64,000 bases of DNA from an uncultured Oscillospiraceae bacterium (GTDB taxonomy: Bacteria > Bacillota > Clostridia > Oscillospirales > Ruminococcaceae), in NCBI GenBank assembly GCA_900540595.1, contig UQGL01000009.1:18961-82960 (forward strand), in the 5' to 3' direction. Positions within the stretch are counted from its first letter, which is position 1, and the number at the start of each line of letters is the position of its first letter. Under the pieces are notes generated by a model that made no database searches, was not told where the DNA came from, and was given only the letters and a program-made list of their open reading frames with translations. The position numbers were made by a program, and so were the translations under genes. This document shows positions 1-6,969 of this stretch, one piece after another.

Positions 1-64
1 TCCGACCTCATGTGAACGCTAACACTTTAAGACTGCTTCCATCAGTCTGATATGGTTCCCATTT

Positions 65-93
65 CAATTTTCCAGTCACTGACTGGAAAATTG
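65..93. repeat. 29-bp near-perfect palindrome (copy 1)
   Basis: Two 14-bp arms that are exact reverse complements around one central base (CAATTTTCCAGTCA, C, then the complement). A related palindrome lies at 169-197 with two arm mismatches. Both sit left of the point where the IS3-family transposase sequence stops, so they belong to whatever DNA replaced or interrupted that IS. No gene is visible in 1-216. They could be recombination or protein-binding sites; the function is unknown. Confidence 0.6.
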
Positions 94-168
94 GATGTCT
101 AAGATATGCAAGCCCAAAAATCTAGTTAGACAGATCTCCCAAGGCATATTCAGCTTTTATGCAGAACT

Positions 169-197
169 CAATTTGCCAGACACTGTCTGGTAAATTA
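169..197. repeat. 29-bp palindrome (copy 2)
   Basis: Same design as the palindrome at 65-93: arms CAATTTGCCAGACA and its near complement around a central C. The two copies share the pattern AATTTnCCAGnCACTGnCTGGnAAATT. The start-to-start spacing is 104 bp. The second copy lies about 20 bp from the break point of the IS transposase gene. Confidence 0.6.
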
Positions 198-216
198 GAT
201 AGCCCAATACAACAGG

Positions 217-748
217 CTTATATGCAACGATCCTGCGGTCATACAAATCAAGAAAAGCGCTCAGATACAGCTTCTTTATCACGGGACCGTCATAGTACTT
301 AAACGCTGTGACATCGGTCAGCCACTTTTCATTGGGTCTGTCTGCGTAAAATTCACGATTCAAAATGTTTTCTGCTGTTGTTTCCGGTGTGGACGGAATA
401 TAGCTTGCCCGTTTTCTGCGGCAAACAGACTTTTAAGCGAAGGTATCTCATCAGCCGGCGAATCCGCTTGACATTGTATTGAGTATTTTTGTCACGGTTA
501 ATGGTTATCGTCATTTGCCGATAGCCAAGGATTCCATTCTGCTCTTCATACAATTCCTTGACCCATTCGATGATTCGTCTGTTCTCTGTTTCGACTTGGC
601 TTTCCTTTCGCCGTAACCACTTGTAATAGGAAGATCGATTAAGATTAAGAATATCGCATAATCGGTTGACCGAATAGTGCTTCTCCTCATGTACACTGCG
701 GACTGCAAGATGCTTCTTCTCTTGCCTTACTCCGCTCAGACATCCCAC
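217..748 (-). pseudogene. IS3-family transposase OrfB, frameshifted and truncated
   Basis: The first part (748 down to about 435) encodes the OrfB N-terminal helix-turn-helix region (EKHYSVNRLCDILNLNRSSYYKWL, read as shorter stretches). A second frame continues with NREFYADRPNEKWLTDVT and FLDLYDRRIVAYK, the start of the DDE/rve integrase core with its first catalytic Asp in LTDVT. Joining them needs a one-base shift near 430-436. The sequence ends at the AYK codons (about 217), before the second Asp and the Glu of the DDE triad, so no active transposase can be made. The 5' end overlaps orfA by 13 bp, as expected for an OrfAB frameshift fusion. Confidence 0.85.
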
Positions 749-1257
749 CTCTCCAATTCTTTCAATTTTTTTAACAGAGCAATCTCCATCTCCTTGTCTT
801 TGATCTGTGCTTGAAGCAGCTTGTTTTGCACACGAAGTTTCTCGACTTCGGTCATTTCACTCTCCGGCTTGTTCCTGCCTCTGCCATCCACCAGACCTGC
901 AACGCCTTTTTCTTCGTACTTTCGTACCCATGCGTAAATCTGTTGATACGATACGCCATAAGTCTTTATCGTCAGCGGATAGTTCTTGCCATGTTCAATA
1001 CAAAACGCTACGATCTCCGCGCGTTCCTTTTCTGTTGTCTTTCTGCCCTTGGTCATATAAATCTCCGTTCCGGCTGCTCGCCTCTCCTTGATTTCTTTAT
1101 GACCATTATACCACTTTATCCAGTTCCGCAGCTGCTTTTTGTCTTTAATCCCGTGTTTTTTGCAAATAGTCCGTAAACTGCCACCGCCTCCAAGATAATC
1201 CTGCACTGCTTGCAGCTTTAGTTTCCTGTCGTAGTACTTGTTCCTTCTTCTTGACAT
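736..1257 (-). CDS. IS3-family transposase OrfA (IS150-like)
   Basis: A 173-residue protein with two helix-turn-helix units: an N-terminal one (about residues 8-50, LQAVQDYLGGGGSLRTICKK) and a second at about 75-120 (YPLTIKTYGVSYQQIYAWVRKY). A leucine-zipper-like C-terminus follows (LRVQNKLLQAQIKDKEMEIA). OrfA binds the IS terminal repeats and is normally fused to OrfB by -1 frameshifting at their overlap. The reading frame is intact, but its partner OrfB is destroyed. About 70 bp of non-coding terminal sequence separates its start from the IS end at 1328. Confidence 0.88.
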   Translation of the reverse strand: MSRRRNKYYDRKLKLQAVQDYLGGGGSLRTICKKHGIKDKKQLRNWIKWYNGHKEIKERRAAGTEIYMTKGRKTTEKERAEIVAFCIEHGKNYPLTIKTYGVSYQQIYAWVRKYEEKGVAGLVDGRGRNKPESEMTEVEKLRVQNKLLQAQIKDKEMEIALLKKLKELERWDV

Positions 1258-1357
1258 AATAAAGCCCCCTTAGTGTAGACTTGAAAATTTTTGCTTCTTT
1301 AGATGTCTACTCTAAGGGGACTATATCAGTTCATCCTTTGAACTGCCGGGACGTTGT

Positions 1358-2143
1358 TCATTCTTTTCGTCGCTGATACTCCGTAGGGGTCAGGCCGTAC
1401 TGCTGCTTGAACTGCCGGGCGAAGGCGCTCGGGCTGGGGAACGCCAACAGATTGGCCAGCGTGGCGATGGTCGGAGAATAGTTGTCCAAAATATAGCGGG
1501 CGTAGTTCAGTTTTTGTGCGCGGATGTACTCGGTGGGGCGAAAGCTGGTTTCCTTAAGAAACAGTGCGGACAGATGATTGGGAGAAAGATTGACCAGCTC
1601 GGCCAGTTCCGTCAGGCTGATGGGCTCGTGGATGTGCATCAGGATATACTCGCAGCACTGCTTGATCTCCTTGCGGCAGGATTGCAGCCGCCAGTCCTGC
1701 ATGACCTGGCAGTATTCCCGGAACGCGCTGAGGGATAAGAACTGGATCTCCTCAATGCTTTCGGTCTCGTCTAAGTGCAGCAAATAGGAATCGCTGATGC
1801 TGTAGGCGAGATTCTCCGGAAAGCCGTTGTCGATGGCCGTGCGGCAAAACAGCGTGACCGAAGCCACGGTGGCGTATCGCGCCTGCTGGATCGACGAGGT
1901 GCTCATCACCCCAAAGCGAAACGATTCCTGCTTGTTGTAAGCACGAGCCAGAAACTCATCGGCCAGCACGGCGTTGCCCAGTGCGATGAACGACAGAAAG
2001 CGTTTTTCCTTGACGCGATTCGAGTCTCCACTTGCCGTTTCCTCCAACTGTGCGTAGGTGCTCGCCCGATAACGCTCACGAATCTTGACCGTGACTTCCT
2101 TCAAGTGGTTGTTGGATTTTTCCTCAAAGATACCGGGCCGCAT
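1358..2143 (-). CDS. AraC-family transcriptional regulator
   Basis: A 261-residue protein. The C-terminal ~100 residues hold the two AraC helix-turn-helix motifs (LTELAELVNLSPNHLSALF and the second ending FKQQYGLTPTEYQRR). The N-terminal ~160 residues form an effector or oligomerisation domain without a recognisable cupin motif. The start has AAGGTG about 7 bases upstream. It is divergent from the GH3 beta-glucosidase at 2281, and the 137-bp gap between them is the natural control region for the glycan cluster. By position it is the likely activator of the 2281-15514 genes in response to a plant glycoside; the ligand is not known. Confidence 0.85.
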   Translation of the reverse strand: MRPGIFEEKSNNHLKEVTVKIRERYRASTYAQLEETASGDSNRVKEKRFLSFIALGNAVLADEFLARAYNKQESFRFGVMSTSSIQQARYATVASVTLFCRTAIDNGFPENLAYSISDSYLLHLDETESIEEIQFLSLSAFREYCQVMQDWRLQSCRKEIKQCCEYILMHIHEPISLTELAELVNLSPNHLSALFLKETSFRPTEYIRAQKLNYARYILDNYSPTIATLANLLAFPSPSAFARQFKQQYGLTPTEYQRRKE

Positions 2144-2205
2144 AAAAAATCACCTTTTCGTTGAAATCGTGTTGAGATAGTTTATACCATATAGTCATTA
2201 TACGT

Positions 2206-2226
2206 CTTGCTGTGTAAAATAGCAAG
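2206..2226. promoter_or_regulatory. Inverted repeat in the AraC/GH3 divergent control region
   Basis: CTTGCT and AGCAAG are separated by 9 bases, midway between the divergent AraC regulator and GH3 genes. A palindrome of this size could be a half-site pair or part of an early hairpin. The RBS of the GH3 gene (AAGGAG, about 2269) is downstream. AraC proteins often bind direct repeats, so this assignment is tentative. Confidence 0.3.
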
Positions 2227-2280
2227 TAAGGAATGCGCGGTACAATGCCGTTGCCAAATAACAGACAAGGAGAATAGAAT

Positions 2281-4536
2281 ATGAAGCGCGATTTGAAAGC
2301 ATTGATCGGCCAAATGACATTGGAAGAAAAAGCCAGCCTTTGCTCCGGCTCGGATTTCTGGCACACGCAGGGGATCGAGCGGCTGGGCATCCCGGCCGTG
2401 ATGGTGACCGACGGCCCGCACGGTCTGCGCAAGCAGGCAGGTGAAGCGGACCACCTCGGCCTGAACGACAGCGTCGAGGCTGTCTGCTTCCCGGCCGGGT
2501 GCGCCACCGGTTCCAGCTTTGACCCCGACCTTTTGGAGCACATGGGTCAGGTTTTGGGCGACGAGTGCCAGGCCGAGGATGTCAGCATCCTGTTGGGACC
2601 CGCCGTCAACATCAAGCGCAGCCCGCTGTGCGGCCGCAATTTCGAGTACATTTCTGAGGACCCGTATCTGGCCGGTAAGCTGTCCGCTGCGTACATTCGC
2701 GGCGTACAAAGCCGGGGCGTGGGGACCTCCATCAAGCACTTTGCCGCCAACAATCAGGAGACCCGCCGCCTGACCATCTCCTCGGACCTCTCGGAGCGTG
2801 CGCTGCATGAGATCTACCTGCCCGCCTTTGAGGAAGCCGTCAAGGCCGCCCAGCCCAAAACGGTGATGTGCAGCTACAACAAGATCAACGGCGTGTATGC
2901 TTCCGAAAACAAGATGCTGCTCACCGACATCCTGCGGGACCAATGGGGCTTTGAGGGGTACGTCGTCAGTGACTGGGGTGCCGCCAATGACCGTGTGAAA
3001 GGCTTGGAAGCGGGTCTTGACCTGGAGATGCCTTCCTCCAACGGTTACAACGATGCCAAGATCGTCGCGGCCGTACAGAACGGCTCGCTGGACGAGGCGG
3101 TACTGGACCGCGCGGTGGAGCGCATCCTGAAGGTCGTGTTCTCCTATGTGGATGCCCGCCGCCCCGACACCGTGTTCGACCGCGCCAAAGACCACGCCGA
3201 GGCCGTTGCCGTCGAGACGCAGTGCGCGGTACTGCTGACCAATCAGGGTGTTTTGCCGCTGGGCACGGATCAGAAGATCGCCTACATCGGCGAGTTTGCC
3301 GCGGCACCGCGCTATCAGGGCGGCGGCTCCAGCCACATCCATCCCAGCCGCGTGACCTCCGCGTGGGAGGTTGCGCAGCAAAAGGGCCGCAACGTCTGCT
3401 ACGCCAAGGGCTTCTCGGCGATGCGGGACGAGATGACCGACGCAGAGTTGGCCGAGGCCATTCAGGCGGCACAAAACGCCGATGTCGCCGTTGTCTTTGC
3501 CGGTTTGCCCGAATTGTTTGAGTCTGAAGGGTATGACCGCACTTCGATGGAACTGCCCGCCTGCCAGAATCGCCTGATCGACGAGATCGCAAAGGTCCAG
3601 CCCCATGTGGTCGTGGTCCTGCACAACGGCAGCGCGGTCGAGCTGCCGTGGGCCGACCGCGTCTCGGCCATTCTGGAACTGTATCTCGGCGGCGAGGGTG
3701 TCGGTGAGGCCGCCGACCAACTGCTGTACGGCGAGGCCAACCCCAGCGGACATCTGGCTGAGACCTTCCCGCTCCGTTTGCAGGACAACCCCAGCTATTT
3801 GCACTTTCCGGGCAATGACAAGCGTGTTGCCTATGGCGAGGATGTCTTTGTCGGCTACCGCTACTACGATACCAAGCAGGTCCCTGTCCGCTTTGCGTTC
3901 GGTCACGGCTTGTCCTACACCGAGTTCGCTTACAGCAATTTGCAGCTTTCCGCGCCCGCATTGCAGGATGGCCAGACTGTCACCGTCAGTGTGGATGTGA
4001 CCAACACCGGCAAGGTGGCCGGGCGCGAGGTCGTCCAGCTTTACGTCCGCGACAAAAACGGCACACCGGAGCGTCCCAGCAAAGAGCTGCGCGGCTTTGC
4101 CAAGGTACTGCTGGAACCGGGCGAGTGCAAGACGGTGACCCTGACGCTGGCGGCACGCGACTTGAGCTACTATGAGGAACGCCTGCACGACTGGTTTGCC
4201 CCCAGCGGCGTGTATGAGGTCATGGTGGGTCGCGCCAGCGACGACATCCGCCTGACGGCCGAGTTGTCCTTTACCACCGAAAAACAAATTCCCTTTGTCG
4301 TAACACTGACCACCACACTGGGCGAGTTGCTGACCTGCCCCAAGACCGCGCCGACCATCATGCAGTTGTTGGCCCCGCTTGCGCAAAGCGCCGGTACCGA
4401 CGGGTTGGATGAAGGGTTGATGAACATGATGAAAAAGATGATCATGGAAATGCCGCTGAAATCTCTGGTCAGCGTGATGCCCGGTGATCAGATCGAGCTG
4501 CTGATCCAGCAGATGAACCTGCTGCTGGCGCAGTAA
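2281..4536 (+). CDS. Glycoside hydrolase family 3 beta-glucosidase
   Basis: A 751-residue protein without a signal peptide, so probably cytoplasmic. It has the usual GH3 order: an N-terminal barrel (about 1-290), the alpha/beta sandwich (about 310-530), and a C-terminal fibronectin-III-like domain (about 560-660). The nucleophile is Asp231 in VVSDWGA, and the substrate-binding motif KHFAANNQE is present. Family members remove terminal beta-linked glucose (or related sugars) from oligosaccharides and plant glycosides. A C-terminal extension of about 80 residues is predicted to be helical. RBS AAGGAG lies 8 bases before ATG. It is the first gene of the rhamnoside cluster and is divergent from the AraC regulator. 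The exact sugar specificity cannot be read from sequence. Confidence 0.92.
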   Translation: MKRDLKALIGQMTLEEKASLCSGSDFWHTQGIERLGIPAVMVTDGPHGLRKQAGEADHLGLNDSVEAVCFPAGCATGSSFDPDLLEHMGQVLGDECQAEDVSILLGPAVNIKRSPLCGRNFEYISEDPYLAGKLSAAYIRGVQSRGVGTSIKHFAANNQETRRLTISSDLSERALHEIYLPAFEEAVKAAQPKTVMCSYNKINGVYASENKMLLTDILRDQWGFEGYVVSDWGAANDRVKGLEAGLDLEMPSSNGYNDAKIVAAVQNGSLDEAVLDRAVERILKVVFSYVDARRPDTVFDRAKDHAEAVAVETQCAVLLTNQGVLPLGTDQKIAYIGEFAAAPRYQGGGSSHIHPSRVTSAWEVAQQKGRNVCYAKGFSAMRDEMTDAELAEAIQAAQNADVAVVFAGLPELFESEGYDRTSMELPACQNRLIDEIAKVQPHVVVVLHNGSAVELPWADRVSAILELYLGGEGVGEAADQLLYGEANPSGHLAETFPLRLQDNPSYLHFPGNDKRVAYGEDVFVGYRYYDTKQVPVRFAFGHGLSYTEFAYSNLQLSAPALQDGQTVTVSVDVTNTGKVAGREVVQLYVRDKNGTPERPSKELRGFAKVLLEPGECKTVTLTLAARDLSYYEERLHDWFAPSGVYEVMVGRASDDIRLTAELSFTTEKQIPFVVTLTTTLGELLTCPKTAPTIMQLLAPLAQSAGTDGLDEGLMNMMKKMIMEMPLKSLVSVMPGDQIELLIQQMNLLLAQ

Positions 4537-4624
4537 AGGGCTTTGTATCTGGAGTTCTCTCGTGATCCCCTGTTACACAGCGCGGGACATCCGGAAACTC
4601 AGGTGAAGAAAGAAGATAGTTTGT

Positions 4625-5431
4625 ATGAAAAAAGTAGGAAAAGTCCTTTTGATCATTGCTCTGATCCTGGTCCTGCTATTAGCGCTGGCTTATGGTGCTC
4701 TGCAAGGTCTTTTGGGCCATGGGCCGTTCCGCTTCCTGAACACGATGTACCTCAAAAGCTTGCCCGGCAACGCCGAGATCTACCGCCCCGAAAACGTGGC
4801 GCCGGTGGAAAACAGCCCGTTGAGCGGTATGAACCTGTGCTTTTTGGGGTCCTCGGTGACCTTGGGGGCTACCTCGCTGGAAACCTCCTTTGCGGAGTAC
4901 ATTGCCGTTCGCAACAACTGCACCTATGTCAAAGAGGCTGTCAGCGGCACCACATTGGCCGACAACGACAAGAACTCCTACATCCAGCGGATGCTGCACA
5001 ATATCGACCCCAACGCACAGTTTGATGCGTTCATCTGCCAGCTTTCCACCAACGATGCAAGCAGCGCGATCCCGCTGGGGGAAATCAGCAGTTCCCGCAA
5101 TTTGGAGGACTTTGACACCAAAACCGTCCTTGGCGCGCTCGAATACATCATCGTATATGCCGACACCACATGGCATTGCCCGGTGGTGTTCTATACGGGC
5201 ACCCAGTACGACAGCCCCGCCTACGGCAAGATGGTGGAGCAGCTGCTGAAGTTGCAGGAAAAGTATGAGATCGGGGTCATCGACCTGTGGAATGATGCCG
5301 AGATGAATCAAGTTTCTGAGGAAGATTACAAGCTCTATATGTTCGACGGCATCCATCCCACGCAGGCGGGCTACCTGAACTGGTGGACCCCCAAGATGGA
5401 GGCGTACCTGTACGATTATCTGGGTCAATAA
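4625..5431 (+). CDS. SGNH/GDSL-family hydrolase, membrane-anchored
   Basis: A 268-residue protein. Residues 5-28 form one hydrophobic signal anchor (VLLIIALILVLLLALAYGAL), so the catalytic domain is probably outside the cell. Block I is LGSSVTLG with the nucleophile near Ser76. A block III-like LSTNDAS follows, and the C-terminal DGIHP (Asp241, His244) completes the triad. Family members deacylate sugars or lipids. In this cluster, deacetylation of a rhamnose-bearing glycan is a reasonable guess. It lies 88 bp after the GH3 gene and is followed by a terminator, so the two genes may form one transcript. Confidence 0.82.
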   Translation: MKKVGKVLLIIALILVLLLALAYGALQGLLGHGPFRFLNTMYLKSLPGNAEIYRPENVAPVENSPLSGMNLCFLGSSVTLGATSLETSFAEYIAVRNNCTYVKEAVSGTTLADNDKNSYIQRMLHNIDPNAQFDAFICQLSTNDASSAIPLGEISSSRNLEDFDTKTVLGALEYIIVYADTTWHCPVVFYTGTQYDSPAYGKMVEQLLKLQEKYEIGVIDLWNDAEMNQVSEEDYKLYMFDGIHPTQAGYLNWWTPKMEAYLYDYLGQ

Positions 5432-5458
5432 AGGGCCGCGTTTTCCTTCTTGACACAA

Positions 5459-5496
5459 CAGGAGGCACCCGAAATGGGCGCCTCCTGTTGCATTTT
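5459..5496 (+). terminator. Rho-independent terminator after SGNH gene
   Basis: The stem CAGGAGGC-A-CCC pairs with GGG-C-GCCTCCTG around a GAAAT loop, with one mismatch, and is followed by TTGCATTTT. It lies 28 bp after the stop codon of the SGNH gene. Confidence 0.7.
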
Positions 5497-5507
5497 GAAA
5501 CTATAAA

Positions 5508-5550
5508 AGCGGTGGTCTTGGCGCGGATCGCACCAAGACCACCGTTTGCT
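5508..5550. repeat. Long inverted repeat / second terminator-like hairpin
   Basis: Arms AGCGGTGGTCTTGG and CCAAGACCACCGTTT pair across about 12 bases. On the minus strand the hairpin is followed by TTTTAT, and on the plus strand by TTTGC. It may be a bidirectional terminator or a mobile palindromic unit. The rest of 5551-5708 shows no gene. Confidence 0.5.
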
Positions 5551-5708
5551 ATGGCATACACCGGCGGGTGCGCCCAGAGCCACGCCTACCCGGATACAAG
5601 CCGTTGGTGTTCCCTTGCGGGATGTACTCCGCTTTCCCGGAACTGCGGAGAAAGCCGTTGAAATCATACAGGATTAGTTGTTTCCGTGTGGTGGCAGCAC
5701 GTGGAGCG

Positions 5709-5717
5709 TGCTATAAT
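5709..5717 (+). promoter_or_regulatory. Extended -10 promoter for esterase/rhamnosidase operon
   Basis: TGCTATAAT is a perfect extended -10 (TGnTATAAT). No good -35 is visible at the normal distance, which fits an activator-dependent promoter. It gives a leader of about 135 bases before the gene at 5857; I see no known riboswitch in that leader. Confidence 0.5.
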
Positions 5718-5856
5718 AATGGCGAGAACCAACCCAACAGCGTAAAAAAGTCGGCATCAAAGCCGATGACTGACCATGGACGGCACGCTCTTTGGTTTCC
5801 GTTGGGGTAAAGCAGATTTCCCGTAAGATATTCGTAAAAGGGAGGACGAAACGGGT

Positions 5857-6948
5857 ATGAAAATCGTTTGTGGGGCATTGGCCGCTCTTTTGTTCTGTGT
5901 GGCAGGCGCGATTTGGTATGTGTATCAAAAAAAGGCGGTGTTTCTGCCGGCACTTTTCGGCTTATGCGGCTTCCCCAAAATAAAGGAAAGCTGTTATTAT
6001 GATGAAAGCGGACACTTCCGACCGGCAACCAAGGAGGACAAGGTCGGTTTTTTTATGCAGCATCCAATCTTTGGCGGCTTTAATCATATGTTCTTCAATC
6101 TGGAGGATAACGCGCTAAAAGCCATTGCCCCTGCAAAGTACAAGGATTTCATGCAGGCACAGGGCCGTGCGGAACAGACCGACACCGCGCTGGATGCGTT
6201 CAATTATCTGACGGGCCTTGTGGAGAAGGGACAAGCCAAATTGGTGTCCGGCCTGTACCCGCAGGAAGCCATGAAGGACCATCCCTATCGAAGCCATCTG
6301 ACGGGAATGTTTTACTACGGGCAGCCGGGCAAGCCACTTGCCATTGTGGTTCCCGGGGGCGGTTTCATTTCTAATGTGACGGATTGCGAGGGATACCCCA
6401 TCGCGATGGAACTGCATAAAATGGGATATTCCGTCTTTGTCCTCAGCTATCCGATCGGCAAGCAACTGGGCGAAACAGAGCCGTTGAAGCAGGGGCAGGC
6501 AGCTGCTAAGGAACTGACACAGGCGATCCGTTATCTGACGAACCATCAAAAGGAACTTGCGATCTGTATGGACGATTATGCCATCTTCGGGTTCTCGGCC
6601 GGGGGACTTATGACGACAGCCTATTCTTTTGCAAGCTATGCCGATTGCTGCCACAATCATCACCTGCCAAGACCGAAGGCGATTTTTCCTATGTACGGAC
6701 TGGATTGGAATATCAAAGCACTCCCGGAGGATCAAGGTTTGGCCGTGTTTTCCATCGCAGGGCGTCAGGATGAGTTCGGCTTTGCCAACGTAGAAGCACA
6801 GCTTCCGGCGTTGGAAAAAACACTGGGCAGAGAAAATGTGAGCGTCAAAATCATTGACGGTCTGGGGCATGGCTTTGGCATTGGGTCAGAAACCAAAGTG
6901 AAAAACTGGCTTCAGGAAGCAGTTGTCTTTTGGGAAGCGCACAGATAA
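5857..6948 (+). CDS. Alpha/beta-hydrolase (carbohydrate-esterase-like lipase/acetylesterase)
   Basis: A 363-residue protein with an N-terminal membrane segment (about residues 5-22), then an alpha/beta hydrolase domain. The nucleophile elbow is GFSAG with Ser247. The oxyanion region VVPGGGF lies about residues 163-169, the acidic residue is probably in GRQDEFG, and the catalytic His is in HGFG near residue 331. Such enzymes (BD-FAE or acetyl-xylan-esterase-like) remove acyl groups from plant glycans. RBS GGGAGG precedes the ATG. The next gene, a rhamnosidase, starts 21 bp later, which indicates co-transcription and a shared substrate. Confidence 0.8.
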   Translation: MKIVCGALAALLFCVAGAIWYVYQKKAVFLPALFGLCGFPKIKESCYYDESGHFRPATKEDKVGFFMQHPIFGGFNHMFFNLEDNALKAIAPAKYKDFMQAQGRAEQTDTALDAFNYLTGLVEKGQAKLVSGLYPQEAMKDHPYRSHLTGMFYYGQPGKPLAIVVPGGGFISNVTDCEGYPIAMELHKMGYSVFVLSYPIGKQLGETEPLKQGQAAAKELTQAIRYLTNHQKELAICMDDYAIFGFSAGGLMTTAYSFASYADCCHNHHLPRPKAIFPMYGLDWNIKALPEDQGLAVFSIAGRQDEFGFANVEAQLPALEKTLGRENVSVKIIDGLGHGFGIGSETKVKNWLQEAVVFWEAHR

Positions 6949-6969
6949 CAGAGAAGCGAGGAAAACCGT

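Larger units (their letters stand above)
217..1328 (-). mobile_element. IS3-family (IS150-like) insertion sequence, 3'-truncated and frameshifted
   Basis: The element is read leftward: terminal end at 1328, then orfA (736-1257), then a damaged orfB (217-748). The right terminus is mapped by comparison with a second partial copy at 15674-15976: the two match base for base except one position up to ...ACTATATCA and then diverge, so the end read inward begins TGATATAG, with the TG expected for IS3-family ends. The other terminus is missing. orfB stops resembling transposase at about 217 and has a frameshift, so the copy is not autonomous. Confidence 0.85.

Noticed and set aside
2182..4386. A 734-codon open frame antisense to the GH3 gene
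   Set aside because: Runs opposite an unmistakable GH3 protein, its translation has no domain and no SD. Long antisense frames are a normal effect of high-GC codon use; the same holds for those at 39925-41622, 46583-48412 and 55417-57747.
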